Positions 39,061-48,017 of a stretch of DNA of 64,000 nt are shown in pieces. Below the pieces are notes generated by a model, which saw only the letters and a program-made list of their open reading frames with translations, ran no database searches and was not told the origin of the DNA. The stretch is taken from the NCBI GenBank assembly GCA_011525845.1, contig WYBP01000004.1:51492-115491 (forward strand), written 5' to 3'. Within the stretch, counting starts at the first letter, position 1. Each line of letters opens with the position of its first letter. This DNA comes from Gemmatimonadaceae bacterium (GTDB taxonomy: Bacteria; Gemmatimonadota; Gemmatimonadetes; Gemmatimonadales; Gemmatimonadaceae). The translations under genes and the position numbers were made by a program.

Positions 39061-39066
39061 TAGAAT
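39061..39066 (+). promoter_or_regulatory. -10 box of the B12-binding mutase gene, leaderless geometry
   Basis: TAGAAT (39061-39066), then six bases and the ATG at 39073. No -35 box at the proper distance. The short gap leaves no space for a ribosome-binding site. Confidence 0.5.
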
Positions 39067-39072
39067 TACGCC

Positions 39073-39486
39073 ATGTCCCGCCCCATCCGAGTCCTCGTCG
39101 CGAAGCCCGGCCTCGACGGCCACGACCGCGGCGCCAAGGTCGTCGCCGCCGCCCTGCGCGACGCCGGCATGGAGGTCATCTATACCGGCCTCCACCAGAC
39201 CCCCGAGATGATCGCGTCCGCCGCCATCCAGGAGGACGTGGATGTCGTCGGCCTCTCGATCCTCTCCGGTGCCCACATGACCCTCTTCCCGCGCGTGAAG
39301 GAGATCCTCCGCGCGGAGGGGCGGGACGACATCCTCCTCACCGGGGGCGGCATCATCCCGAAGGAGGACATGGAGGCGCTCGAGCAGGGTGGCACGGGGA
39401 AGCTCTTCGGCCCCGGCACGCCGACCACCGCGCTGATCGAGTACATCCAGGAGTGGTTCGCGGCGCGCCAGTCGCAGGACGCGTGA
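39073..39486 (+). CDS. mcmA2: Methylmalonyl-CoA mutase small subunit (B12-binding)
   Basis: A 137-residue cobalamin-binding domain protein. The DxHxxG motif is [10 protein letters not shown], with the cobalt-ligand His17. [14 protein letters not shown] and [13 protein letters not shown] complete the base-off/His-on B12 site. It should pair with the large subunit encoded at 34343-36037. It has its own promoter-like -10 and is coupled (GTGA) to an acyl-CoA carboxyltransferase gene, fitting a propionate or branched-chain degradation route. Confidence 0.95.
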   Translation: MSRPIRVLVAKPGLDGHDRGAKVVAAALRDAGMEVIYTGLHQTPEMIASAAIQEDVDVVGLSILSGAHMTLFPRVKEILRAEGRDDILLTGGGIIPKEDMEALEQGGTGKLFGPGTPTTALIEYIQEWFAARQSQDA

Positions 39487-41138
39487 GCGCTGGCGCGAGT
39501 GCCGGCACGAGTGCCGGCGTGAGCCGGCTCCGGGAGCTCGCCGACGCATCGCGCGAGCTCGAGCAGCGACTGCGCGAGGGGGGCGGCCCCAAGCGGATCG
39601 CGAAGCAGCACGCGCAGGGGAAGCTCACGGCACGCGAGCGCGTGGCCACGCTCAAGGACCCCGACTCGCATTTCCTCGAGTTCGGGCTTCTCATGGCCCA
39701 CGACCTCTACGACGGTGAGGCCCCGGCGGCCGGCGTCGTCACCGGCATCGTGCAGGTGGGCGGGCGCGAATGCGTGGTGGCCGCGAACGACGCGACGGTG
39801 AAGGCCGGCTCCTGGTGGCCCGAGACGATCCCCAAGATCCTCCGCGCGCAGGAGTGCGCGATGCGCTGCCGGATCCCGATCATCTACCTCGTGGACTCCG
39901 CCGGCGTGAACCTCCCCTACCAGGGAGGCGTCTTCCCGGGCCAGTACGGCGCCGCGCGGATCTTCTACTACAACTCGCTCATGCGGCGCTACCTGCGCAT
40001 CCCGCAGATCGCCGCGGTGATGGGCCAGTGCGTGGCGGGAGGCGCCTACCTCCCCGCGCTCAGCGACGTGATCCTCATGGTGAAGGGCACCTCGTTCATG
40101 GGACTCGGCGGGCCCAACCTCGTGAAGGGGGCCACCGGACAGACCGTGGACGGCGAGACGCTGGGCGGCGCCTCGATGCACACCGAGGTGAGCGGCGTGG
40201 CGCACTACGCGCTGGACGACGACGCGGCCTGCCTCGCGAAGATCCGCGAGCTCGTCTCGCGGCTGGCGCCGCCACCGCGCGTCGCGCCGCACGATCCCAC
40301 CGCGCGCCCCGGTGCCGACCCCGTCACCCTCTACGACGAGCTGCCGGGCGACCACCGCATGTCGTACGACATGCACAAGCTGCTGCGCGCGGTGCTCGAC
40401 GAAGGCCGCATCGACGAGTTCCAGGCGAACCTCGCGAAGGAGATGATCTGCGGCGACGCGCGCATCGAGGGGATCCCCGTCGGGGTCATCGCGAACGCGC
40501 GCGGCCTGATCAAGGGGCGCAAGGGGGAGCAGCCGCGCTTCGGCGGGATCATCTACGCGGAGAGCGCGGAGAAGGTCGCCTTCTTCATCGACCGCTGCGA
40601 CCGGCAGGGGATCCCGCTCCTCTTCGTGCAGGACGTCTCCGGTTTCATGGTCGGCCCGCAGGCCGAGCACGAGGGCATCATCCGCGCGGGCGCGCGCTGG
40701 GTGGAGGCGATGGCGACCGCCACCGTGCCCAAGGTGGTGCTCACGGTGAACCACGCGTCGGGCGCCGGCTACTACGCGATGGCGGGGCAGGGGTTCGACC
40801 CCGACTTCATCCTCTCCTGGCCCACGGGGCGGATGGCCGTGATGGAAGGGGAGTCCGCCGTGGCCGCGGTGCACGGCGCCACGCTCGCGGCCGCGAAGGA
40901 GGCCGGCGAGGAGCCCTCGGCCGAGGTGCAGGCATCGATGGCGGAGATGCGCGAGGACTACGAACACCAGCTCGACGCGCGCTACGCTGGCGCCCGCGGC
41001 TACATCGACGCGATCGTCTACCCCGAGGAGACGCGCACCGTGCTCGCGATGGCGCTCCGCGCGGCCTGGCAGAACCCCGGCCCGCACCTGGGGCCGTACG
41101 TGATCCCGCCCACCGTCGGTCCCGCGCCCCGGCCCTGA
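39483..41138 (+). CDS. Acyl-CoA carboxylase carboxyltransferase (beta) subunit
   Basis: A 551-residue biotin-dependent carboxyltransferase with two crotonase-type domains. Motifs include [35 protein letters not shown] and [21 protein letters not shown]. The VMGxCxAGGAYxPA pattern is closer to methylcrotonyl-CoA carboxylase than to propionyl-CoA carboxylase, but context (methylmalonyl-CoA mutase) fits propionyl-CoA. Substrate is therefore open. The biotin carboxylase subunit is not in the window. GTG start in a GTGA overlap; the first residues are an Ala/Gly/Ser repeat. Confidence 0.9.
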   Translation: MSAGASAGTSAGVSRLRELADASRELEQRLREGGGPKRIAKQHAQGKLTARERVATLKDPDSHFLEFGLLMAHDLYDGEAPAAGVVTGIVQVGGRECVVAANDATVKAGSWWPETIPKILRAQECAMRCRIPIIYLVDSAGVNLPYQGGVFPGQYGAARIFYYNSLMRRYLRIPQIAAVMGQCVAGGAYLPALSDVILMVKGTSFMGLGGPNLVKGATGQTVDGETLGGASMHTEVSGVAHYALDDDAACLAKIRELVSRLAPPPRVAPHDPTARPGADPVTLYDELPGDHRMSYDMHKLLRAVLDEGRIDEFQANLAKEMICGDARIEGIPVGVIANARGLIKGRKGEQPRFGGIIYAESAEKVAFFIDRCDRQGIPLLFVQDVSGFMVGPQAEHEGIIRAGARWVEAMATATVPKVVLTVNHASGAGYYAMAGQGFDPDFILSWPTGRMAVMEGESAVAAVHGATLAAAKEAGEEPSAEVQASMAEMREDYEHQLDARYAGARGYIDAIVYPEETRTVLAMALRAAWQNPGPHLGPYVIPPTVGPAPRP

Positions 41139-41143
41139 CGGCC

Positions 41144-42202
41144 GTGGCCGACGCTCCGCTGCTCATCTACGGCGCCAACGGGTACAGCGGGCGCCTGATC
41201 CTCGCCGAGGCCCTGGCCCGCGGGCACCGTCCCGTGGTCGCGGGCCGCTCCGAGGGCGCGGTGCGCGCGCTCGCCGCGGAACACCGGCTCGAGGTGCGGA
41301 TCGCGGACCTCGCGGACGCGGCGTCGCTGCGGGAGGCGCTGCGCGGAGTCCGCGTGGTGCTGCATTGCGCGGGGCCCTTCGCGCACACGTCGGACGCGAT
41401 GGTCGCCGCCTGCCTCGAGGCCGGCGCGCACTACCTCGACATCACCGGCGAGATCGCGGTGTTCGAGCGCGTGGCGGCCCGGTCCGACGCCGCACGCGAG
41501 CGGGGGATCACGTTGCTCCCCGGCGTCGGCTTCGACGTGGTGCCCACCGATTGCCTCGCGCTGCACCTCAAGGAGCGGCTGCCGGGCGCGACCGCACTCA
41601 CCCTCGCGATCGTCGGCGGCACCGCTCCGTCGCGCGGGACCGCGATGACCATGGCGGAGAACGCCGGCGCCGGCGGCGCCGTGCGCCGCGGCGGACGGAT
41701 CACGCGGGTCCCGGCGGCATGGCGCACGCGTCGCATCCCCTTCGCCGACCGGGAGCGCCTCTGCGTGACCATCCCGTGGGGCGACATCGCCACGGCGTGG
41801 CGGAGCACCGGAATCCCCGACATCACGGTCTATGCGGCGACCTCGGCGCGTGGCGTGCGCATGCTGCGCCTCACCCGCCTCGTGGGGCCGCTGCTGGCGA
41901 CCCGGCCCGTGCAGCAACTGCTCAAGTGGTCCGTGCGGCGCCGGCCCGCGGGCCCGTCGGACGAGCGGCGCTCGGGCGCGCGGAGCCAGTTCTGGGGAGA
42001 GGTGACGGATGCGGCTGGTCTGTCGGCTCGCGCCCGCATGACCGGCCCGGACGGCTACGCGCTCACGGCGCAGACCGCGGTGCGGGCGGCGGAGCGGGTG
42101 CTCGCGGGGGGCGTCGCCACCGGATTCCAGACACCCGCCGCGGCGTTCGGGGCAGGGTTCATCCGCGAGATCCCGGGCATCAGCCTGGAGGACCTGCCAT
42201 GA
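41144..42202 (+). CDS. Saccharopine dehydrogenase-like NAD(P)-binding protein
   Basis: A 352-residue Rossmann-fold protein: LLIYGANGYSGRLILAEALARG near residue 6 binds the dinucleotide, followed by VVAGRSEGAVRALA and DITGEIAVFERV. It belongs with the saccharopine dehydrogenase / trans-acting enoyl reductase group. Those proteins often act in lipid metabolism rather than lysine breakdown, which suits the acyl-CoA gene context. GTG start five bases after the carboxyltransferase stop. Confidence 0.82.
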   Translation: MADAPLLIYGANGYSGRLILAEALARGHRPVVAGRSEGAVRALAAEHRLEVRIADLADAASLREALRGVRVVLHCAGPFAHTSDAMVAACLEAGAHYLDITGEIAVFERVAARSDAARERGITLLPGVGFDVVPTDCLALHLKERLPGATALTLAIVGGTAPSRGTAMTMAENAGAGGAVRRGGRITRVPAAWRTRRIPFADRERLCVTIPWGDIATAWRSTGIPDITVYAATSARGVRMLRLTRLVGPLLATRPVQQLLKWSVRRRPAGPSDERRSGARSQFWGEVTDAAGLSARARMTGPDGYALTAQTAVRAAERVLAGGVATGFQTPAAAFGAGFIREIPGISLEDLP

Positions 42203-42354
42203 CCCCGATGACCACGGCGAAGGTCGTGCTCGCGTTCGCGGGTATCGCGGTGTTCATCATCGGCGTGCGAGCCGAGCTGGAGGCCGTGCGCTGGACGGGG
42301 ATCGCCCTCGTCGCGGCCGCGTGGCTGCTGCGCCTCGCTAGACGCCGTCCGTGA
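42199..42354 (+). CDS. Small membrane protein, 51 residues
   Basis: MTPMTTAKVVLAFAGIAV starts a 51-residue protein with two hydrophobic helices and an Arg-rich end (LLRLARRRP). Coupled to the reductase gene by an ATGA overlap. Unknown function; similar tiny two-helix proteins occur in many genomes. Its end overlaps the facing gene by 17 bases. Confidence 0.6.
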   Translation: MTPMTTAKVVLAFAGIAVFIIGVRAELEAVRWTGIALVAAAWLLRLARRRP

Positions 42355-42625
42355 TCCGGTAACCGCGCTTCACGTCGCTGGCGCCCGCCCGGGTCCCGAG
42401 CCCCACACCGAGCCCGAAGGCGACCGCGGTGCCCCCGGTGACGAGGGGGAGGAGCCAGGCGAGCGGGGAGAGCAGGATCGCCCCACCGATGCCGGCGATG
42501 ATCGCCGCGCCGGGCGTGAGTGCGGAGTCGACATACCGGAGCCGCTCGCGGACGAACCGGCGAGCCGTGCCGTAGCCGAACCATGAGGCGCCGAGGGCCA
42601 GCGCGAGTGTGATCATTCCGAACAT
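42338..42625 (-). CDS. Small hypothetical membrane protein
   Basis: A 95-residue protein from the ATG at 42623-42625, chosen because AGGAG lies seven bases upstream; a GTG at 42646 would add seven residues. It has two or three membrane segments (MFGMITLALALGASWFGYG; AAIIAGIGGAILLSPLAWLLPLVTGG; VAFGLGVGLG) and a charged loop. The long Gly/Ala-rich segment resembles glycine-zipper proteins, but no family is recognised. It converges on the 51-residue gene. Confidence 0.6.
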   Translation of the reverse strand: MFGMITLALALGASWFGYGTARRFVRERLRYVDSALTPGAAIIAGIGGAILLSPLAWLLPLVTGGTAVAFGLGVGLGTRAGASDVKRGYRITDGV

Positions 42626-42771
42626 GGGGACGCTCCTGTTGACCACCCTACGGGGGAGGGGCGACCTCGGTTTCGCGCCCCCTCAGTGGCGGCCCGCTCG
42701 CATCCTCGCTACGATAGCAGTGTGTCGCGCCGGGGCGGCGCGGCCTCCCTCACCCTCCGCGTGCACCGAGC

Positions 42772-43317
42772 ATGTCCACAGGTACCGATCGCCGCGTCGC
42801 CATCCTCGAGGAGGAACTCGTGCGCGTCCGCCGCGAGTTCGAGGCCGCGCTCGCGAGCGTCCCGGAGGGCCGCCTGCACGTGGCGCCCCCGGGGGCGTGG
42901 ACGCCCGCACAGATCGTCTGGCACCTCGCCAAGGTGGAACGGGGCGTGGCCCGCATGATCGAGCGGCTCGACGCCGCGATCGGGCCGATGGCGACGGTGC
43001 CGCCGGGCCCCGGCACCTCCAAGATCCTCCACGTGCTCGACCAGTTCCCGTTCACGGACCGGACGCGCCGCCTGATGGCGCCGGAACCGATCCGTCCGCC
43101 GGGACAGGTGGACCTCGTGGCGGAGCGGGGGCGGTGGAACGACGGGCGCGTGCAGCTCTTCGGCGCCATCCGGCAGTCGGGGCCACGGCTCTCGCTCATC
43201 CGCCACCCGCATCCCTTCTTCGGGCCCTTCGACGGCTGGCAGTGGACGCTGATGATCGCGCGCCACGAGGAGCGGCACCTGCTGCAGCTGCACGAGGTCG
43301 TCGCCACCCCGGTGTAG
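42772..43317 (+). CDS. DinB-like (four-helix bundle) protein
   Basis: A 181-residue protein with the DinB/YfiT pattern: a first helix containing LHVAPPGAWTPAQIVWHLAKVERGVARMIER (one metal-ligand His) and a last helix with MIARHEERHLLQLHEV (two more His). In this superfamily three His bind a metal and many members are thiol transferases or stress-induced proteins of unknown role. TACGAT at 42710-42715 is a possible -10. The next gene's -10 box overlaps its stop codon. Confidence 0.8.
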   Translation: MSTGTDRRVAILEEELVRVRREFEAALASVPEGRLHVAPPGAWTPAQIVWHLAKVERGVARMIERLDAAIGPMATVPPGPGTSKILHVLDQFPFTDRTRRLMAPEPIRPPGQVDLVAERGRWNDGRVQLFGAIRQSGPRLSLIRHPHPFFGPFDGWQWTLMIARHEERHLLQLHEVVATPV

Positions 43318-43320
43318 ATT
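43315..43320 (+). promoter_or_regulatory. -10 box of the U32 gene, leaderless geometry
   Basis: TAGATT (43315-43320) begins with the TAG stop of the DinB-like gene; six bases later the ATG at 43327 begins. No Shine-Dalgarno site and no clear -35. Confidence 0.45.
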
Positions 43321-43326
43321 GCGGGC

Positions 43327-45882
43327 ATGTCCACCGCCCGCCGCATCCCGGAGTTGCTCGCCCCCGCCGGCTCGCTCGAGGCGGTGCGCGCGGCGGTGGC
43401 CAACGGCGCCGACGCGGTCTACTGCGGGGCCTCGAAGTTCAACGCGCGGGACGACGGCGCCCAGCTCACGCTGGATGACCTCGAGCAGGCCTGCCTGATC
43501 GCCCACGAGCGCGGCGCCCGCATCTACCTCACGCTCAACATCCTGATCAAGCCGGCCGAGATGTCGGACGCGCTCGGCTTCCTCGGCGAGTGCATCGACC
43601 GCGGCATCGACGCGGCGATCGTGCAGGACATCGGGCTGATCCGCGCGATCCAGCGGACCTTCCCGGGATTCGAGATCCACGGCTCCACGCAGATGACGGT
43701 CCACGATGTCTCCGGTGCGCGCGTGATGGAGCGGCTCGGCATCGGGCGCGTGGTGCTCGCGCGCGAGAACTCGCTGGAGGACATCCGCGCCATCCACGAC
43801 GCGGTGCCCGCGCTGGGCCTCGAGAGCTTCGTGCACGGTGCGCTCTGCATCTCCTACTCCGGCCAGTGCTACATGTCGGGGATGATCTCGGAACGCTCGG
43901 CCAACCGCGGCTCCTGCGCGCAGTCGTGCCGCAAGGACTACGTGCTGCGCGACGCCGCGAGCGGCGCGGAGCTCGACCGCGGATACCTCATCTCCGCCAA
44001 GGACCTCGGCGCGTGGGAGCACCTCCCCGCGATCGCGGAGGCCGGGATCGGCTGCCTGAAGATCGAGGGGCGGAAGAAGAAGCCGGAGTTCGTGGCCACC
44101 GTGACGCGCGGGTACCGCGACTTCCTCTCGCGGGTGGAGGCCGGCACCTTCAGCGCCCCGAGCTTCGAGGAGGTGCAGCCCCTGGTGCAGATCTTCTCGC
44201 GCGGATTCACCGGCGGCATGTACGGCGGTCGCGAGGGGCGCGAGTACATCACGCGCTCGCAGCCGGACAACCGCGGCGTGGAACTCGGCGTCGTGACGGG
44301 GTTCGCGGACGGCGAGCTGCTCGTCGAGGTCCGCGCCCCGATCGCGGAGCGGGACGGACTCGGGTTCGAGCCGCCCGCCGGCGGGCACCTCGAGAGCACG
44401 GGATTCACTGCGGGACCCGTGCGGACGCTCTCGGTGCAGGGAGAGGTGCACCGGCAGGCGATCCGAGCGCGCCAGCGCGTCCCCGTGGGGTGGCGCGTGG
44501 TGCGCAGCTCGCAGGCGGAACTGCTCGAACGGGCGCGCGCGAGCTTCGCGGACGTCGGGCGCGAGGCGCGCCGCCGTCGCACGGCACTCTCGGTGCGCCT
44601 CTTCGGTTCTGGCGGTGCACCCCTCAAGGCGATCTTCCGCGCGGGGGAGCACGAGGTCACGGTGCTGAGCGAGGTCCCGCTGGCGGCGGCGGCGAAGCGC
44701 GCGCTCGACGTCCAGCAGTTGCGCGAGCAGCTCGGCCGACTGGGCGAGACGCCCTTCGCGCTCGCGGACGTCGACGCCGAGGGCCTGGCGCCGGGTCTCT
44801 TCCTCCCGCTCCGGGAGCTGAACCACCTGCGCCAGCGCGCGGTGGACGAGTTGCTCGTGCAGCGCGACTGGGTGCTCCAGGCGTCAGCGGCGGCGCGCCA
44901 GGACGCGATCGAGGCCGCCATCGCGGCGCTCGCCCCGCCGGACGCTGGCGCTCACGGTACGCGCCGAGCGCCGGAGCCGGACGCTCAGGGCCAACGTCGC
45001 GCGCCGGTCGGCACCGGATCGGCCGACCGCGCCACGGTCGTGGCCGAGATCTGGCGCCTCGAGGACGCGGAGGCGGCGCTCGCGGCCGGCGCGGACGAGA
45101 TCGTGCTCGATCCCTTCCTCCGCCACCCGTTCCCGCCGGTGAGTCGCGTGCGCGCCTTCGTCGCCCAAGCGGAGGCGGAGGGACGCGTGGTGCGGCTCCG
45201 CCTCCCGACCATCGTGCGGCCGGAGGAGCGGGCCAAGCTCGACAAGTGGCTCGCCCTGGGCACGCCCCTGCTGAGCGGACACCTCGGGCTGCTCCACGAG
45301 TTGGCGTCGGCGGGCCGCGATGTCGGGGCCGACTACGCGGTGAACTGCTTCAACGCGCTCACCGCCACCGAGCTCTTCTCGCTGGGCGCGTCGTACGTCA
45401 CGCCGTCGGTCGAGCTGACGGCCGAGGAGATCGCGTCGCTCGTCGCGCCCTGGGGGGGCCACGGGTTCGAGGTGCTACTCCACGGCCGCCCCGAAGGGAT
45501 GACGCTCGAGCACTGCGTGCTGAGCGCCGCCTTCGACCGCACGCCCACGCACTGCCGCGACCTCTGCACGCGCACGCACACGGACACGGTGCTCCGCGAT
45601 CCCGCGGGATACGATTTCCCGGTCGCCACCGACTACGCCTGCCGCAACCGGCTGCTCCACTCGCGGCCGATCGAGGGGAGCGAGTTCGCGCCCCGGCTCT
45701 GGCGCGATGGGATCCGGCGCTTCCGCCTCGTGTTCAACGTGCCTGGGGATGCGGTGGGGCCGGTGGTCGGGGCCTACCGCGAGCTCCTGCAGGCCGTCGC
45801 CGCCGGCGAGCGGGCGCCGCGCACCGTGCGGGGCGTGGTGGGCGACGCGATCACCCGTGGGCACTTCGCGCGCGCGGTCTGA
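43327..45882 (+). CDS. Peptidase U32 family protein (RlhA/YegQ-like), two-domain form
   Basis: An 851-residue protein. The N-terminal barrel has PELLAPAGSLEAVRAAVANGADAVYCG and the Cys cluster CISYSGQCYMSGMISERSANRGSCAQSC near residue 178, as in RlhA, which hydroxylates C2501 of 23S rRNA. Others in U32 act in tRNA hydroxylation or as collagenases. After about residue 535 an Arg/Pro/Ala linker with a repeated PDA..RRAP pattern leads to a second barrel-like half (AEIWRLEDAEAALAAGADEIVLDPF) that has its own Cys residues. The double length matches the long U32 group. Confidence 0.88.
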   Translation: MSTARRIPELLAPAGSLEAVRAAVANGADAVYCGASKFNARDDGAQLTLDDLEQACLIAHERGARIYLTLNILIKPAEMSDALGFLGECIDRGIDAAIVQDIGLIRAIQRTFPGFEIHGSTQMTVHDVSGARVMERLGIGRVVLARENSLEDIRAIHDAVPALGLESFVHGALCISYSGQCYMSGMISERSANRGSCAQSCRKDYVLRDAASGAELDRGYLISAKDLGAWEHLPAIAEAGIGCLKIEGRKKKPEFVATVTRGYRDFLSRVEAGTFSAPSFEEVQPLVQIFSRGFTGGMYGGREGREYITRSQPDNRGVELGVVTGFADGELLVEVRAPIAERDGLGFEPPAGGHLESTGFTAGPVRTLSVQGEVHRQAIRARQRVPVGWRVVRSSQAELLERARASFADVGREARRRRTALSVRLFGSGGAPLKAIFRAGEHEVTVLSEVPLAAAAKRALDVQQLREQLGRLGETPFALADVDAEGLAPGLFLPLRELNHLRQRAVDELLVQRDWVLQASAAARQDAIEAAIAALAPPDAGAHGTRRAPEPDAQGQRRAPVGTGSADRATVVAEIWRLEDAEAALAAGADEIVLDPFLRHPFPPVSRVRAFVAQAEAEGRVVRLRLPTIVRPEERAKLDKWLALGTPLLSGHLGLLHELASAGRDVGADYAVNCFNALTATELFSLGASYVTPSVELTAEEIASLVAPWGGHGFEVLLHGRPEGMTLEHCVLSAAFDRTPTHCRDLCTRTHTDTVLRDPAGYDFPVATDYACRNRLLHSRPIEGSEFAPRLWRDGIRRFRLVFNVPGDAVGPVVGAYRELLQAVAAGERAPRTVRGVVGDAITRGHFARAV

Positions 45883-45953
45883 GCGGCGTGGGATGGGTGA
45901 CGTGAGCATGCCACGGATGCCGGGCTCGTCCGGCCGGCGGACGATGTTGCGCC

Positions 45954-47996
45954 GTGGCTGAGTCGATCGCCCCCCACCCGCGGCTCGGCGAGGCGCGCGA
46001 GCTGCTCCGCACGCGCTTCGGCTATCCCGACTTCCGTCCCGGGCAGACGGAGGCCGTGAGCGCCGTGCTCGCGGGGCGCGACACGCTCGTCGTCCTCCCC
46101 ACGGGGGGCGGCAAGTCGATCTGCTACCAGGTGCCGGCGCTCCTGCTCGACGGCCTGACGGTCGTGATCTCCCCGCTCATCTCGCTGATGAAGGACCAGG
46201 TGGACGCGCTCGAGGCCCGCGGGCTCCCGGCGACGTTCATCAACAGCACCCTCCCGGCGAGCGAGGTGAGCGCGCGGATGGCGCGCGTGCAGCGTGGCGA
46301 GGTACGGCTCCTCTACGTCGCCCCCGAGCGCTTCGACCTCGGCACCACGGCCGAGCGCCTGCGCGCGGTGGGCGTCCGCCTCCTGGCGGTGGACGAGGCG
46401 CACTGCATCAGCGAGTGGGGCCACGACTTCCGGCCGAGCTACCTGCGCGTGAAGCAGGTGCGCCAGCGGCTCGGCGCGCCGCCGACCGTGGCGCTCACGG
46501 CCACCGCCACGCCGGAGGTGCGCGAGGACATCGCGCGCCAGCTCGCGCTCGAGGACCCGGCGCTCGTGCTCACGGGGTTCGACCGCACGAACCTGACCTA
46601 CCACGTGATCCCCACGAAGAACGACGCCGCGAAGGACGCGACGCTCGTCTCGCTGCTGCGCGCCCCCGAGCACGAGGGTGTGGCGATCGTCTACGCGAGC
46701 ACGCGCAAGACGGTCGAGCGGATCGCGGGGATGCTGCAGGATTCCCGGATCGACGCCGTCGCGTACCATGCGGGGCTCGACGACGCGCACCGCGCGGAGG
46801 TGCAGGACGCGTTCATGACGGAGCGTGCGCGCGTGATCGTCGCGACCAACGCGTTCGGGATGGGGATCGACAAGGCGAACGTGCGGCTCGTGGTGCACCA
46901 CGCGATGCCCGGCACGCTCGAGGCGTACTACCAGGAGGCCGGGCGCGCGGGGCGCGACGGCGCACCGGCGACGGCGATCCTCCTGCACGCCTTCCCCGAC
47001 CGCTTCATGCACGAGTTCTTCATCAAGGGCGCGCTCCCGGAGCGTGAGACGGTCGAGGCGGTGCACGCGGCCTGCCGCCGGCTCGCGGACCGCGACGGGC
47101 TCATCTCGGAGTCCGCGGCGGAGATCGCGGCGGAGGCCAAGGGGAAGGTGAGCGACCGCGAGGCGGACTCCGCGCTCCGGATCCTCGCGCGCGGCGGCGT
47201 GCTCGGCGTGGCCGACGCGTCGCGCACGCAGGCGCACGTGCGGCTGCTGGCCACGCCGGAGCGGCTCCGCGAGGAGCTCGACCCCGCCGAGCACGGGATG
47301 GAGCTCGAGCTGCTGCGCTCCCTCTGGCGCCGCGCGGGGGAGCGGCTGCACGAGGGCGTGATCGCCAACCTCGACGCGCTACCCCCGGGGCTCGGGGGCG
47401 CGTCGGGCGCGACGGCGTTGCTCGACGCGCTGCAGGGCCGGCAGCTGGTCGTCTGGCGGCGGCTGGGGGAGGGGATCTCGCTCACCGATCCGAAGCGGCC
47501 GCTCACGGGGTTCCCCGTCGACTGGGATGGGCTCGACCGCCGGCGGCGCAGCGAGACCGGGAAGCTCGACCGCATGCAGAAGTACGCGTACACCGACCAG
47601 TGCCGGCGCGCGTTCGTGCTCCGCTACTTCGGCGACCCCGCGGCGCGCTCGCGTTGCGACGGGTGCGACAACTGCCTGGGGATCAAGCACGAGGCGAAGG
47701 CCGGCGCTCCCCGCGGCAAGGCCGCGCGGCGGCCGCGCGCGACGGCCGCGGGGCCGACCTCGGCGCCCCTCTCCCGCGAGGAGATCGCGCTGATGGACGC
47801 GCTGCGCGCCCGCCGTGCGGAACTCGCGAAGGACGAAGAGGTCCCCGCCTACGTCGTCTTCCCGGACAAGACGCTCCGGGAGATCGCGCGCGCACGCCCG
47901 TCCACGCTCGAGGCGCTCGGGCGCGTGCACGGCGTCGGCCCCACGCGCCTCGACCGCTACGGCAAGGCGCTGCTCAGCGTCGTCGCCGAGCACTGA
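45954..47996 (+). CDS. recQ: ATP-dependent DNA helicase RecQ
   Basis: 3'-5' helicase for recombination repair. The 680-residue protein has RFGYPDFRPGQTEAV, Walker A VVLPTGGGKSICYQ near residue 51, the DEAH box LLAVDEAHCISEWGHDFRP, and motif VI QEAGRAGRDG. The RQC zinc site is CRRAFVLRYFGD with CDGCDNC. A C-terminal HRDC domain (EIALMDALRARRAELAKDEEVPAYVVFPDKTL) is present. GTG start. No GAAC-N7-GAAG element is seen upstream, so no hint of SOS control. Confidence 0.95.
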   Translation: MAESIAPHPRLGEARELLRTRFGYPDFRPGQTEAVSAVLAGRDTLVVLPTGGGKSICYQVPALLLDGLTVVISPLISLMKDQVDALEARGLPATFINSTLPASEVSARMARVQRGEVRLLYVAPERFDLGTTAERLRAVGVRLLAVDEAHCISEWGHDFRPSYLRVKQVRQRLGAPPTVALTATATPEVREDIARQLALEDPALVLTGFDRTNLTYHVIPTKNDAAKDATLVSLLRAPEHEGVAIVYASTRKTVERIAGMLQDSRIDAVAYHAGLDDAHRAEVQDAFMTERARVIVATNAFGMGIDKANVRLVVHHAMPGTLEAYYQEAGRAGRDGAPATAILLHAFPDRFMHEFFIKGALPERETVEAVHAACRRLADRDGLISESAAEIAAEAKGKVSDREADSALRILARGGVLGVADASRTQAHVRLLATPERLREELDPAEHGMELELLRSLWRRAGERLHEGVIANLDALPPGLGGASGATALLDALQGRQLVVWRRLGEGISLTDPKRPLTGFPVDWDGLDRRRRSETGKLDRMQKYAYTDQCRRAFVLRYFGDPAARSRCDGCDNCLGIKHEAKAGAPRGKAARRPRATAAGPTSAPLSREEIALMDALRARRAELAKDEEVPAYVVFPDKTLREIARARPSTLEALGRVHGVGPTRLDRYGKALLSVVAEH

Positions 47997-48017
47997 GCGG
48001 GGGCGCGCGCCCTCAGT
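47992..48017. terminator. Hairpin between convergent recQ and CotH-like gene
   Basis: ACTGA/TCAGT outer arms flank the self-complementary GGGCGCGCGCCC, with four unpaired bases on the left. It spans both stop codons of the facing genes; no T-tract. Confidence 0.4.

Noticed and set aside
39486..39530. GAGTGCCGGC repeats at the start of the carboxyltransferase gene as an operator
   Set aside because: They encode an Ala/Gly/Ser-rich N-terminus in frame and lie downstream of the coupled start, so a coding repeat is simpler.
44940..45030. Repeated PDA..RRAP stretch in the U32 protein as a mobile or regulatory repeat
   Set aside because: Two imperfect copies inside a Pro/Ala/Arg linker between two domains; best explained as low-complexity linker sequence.
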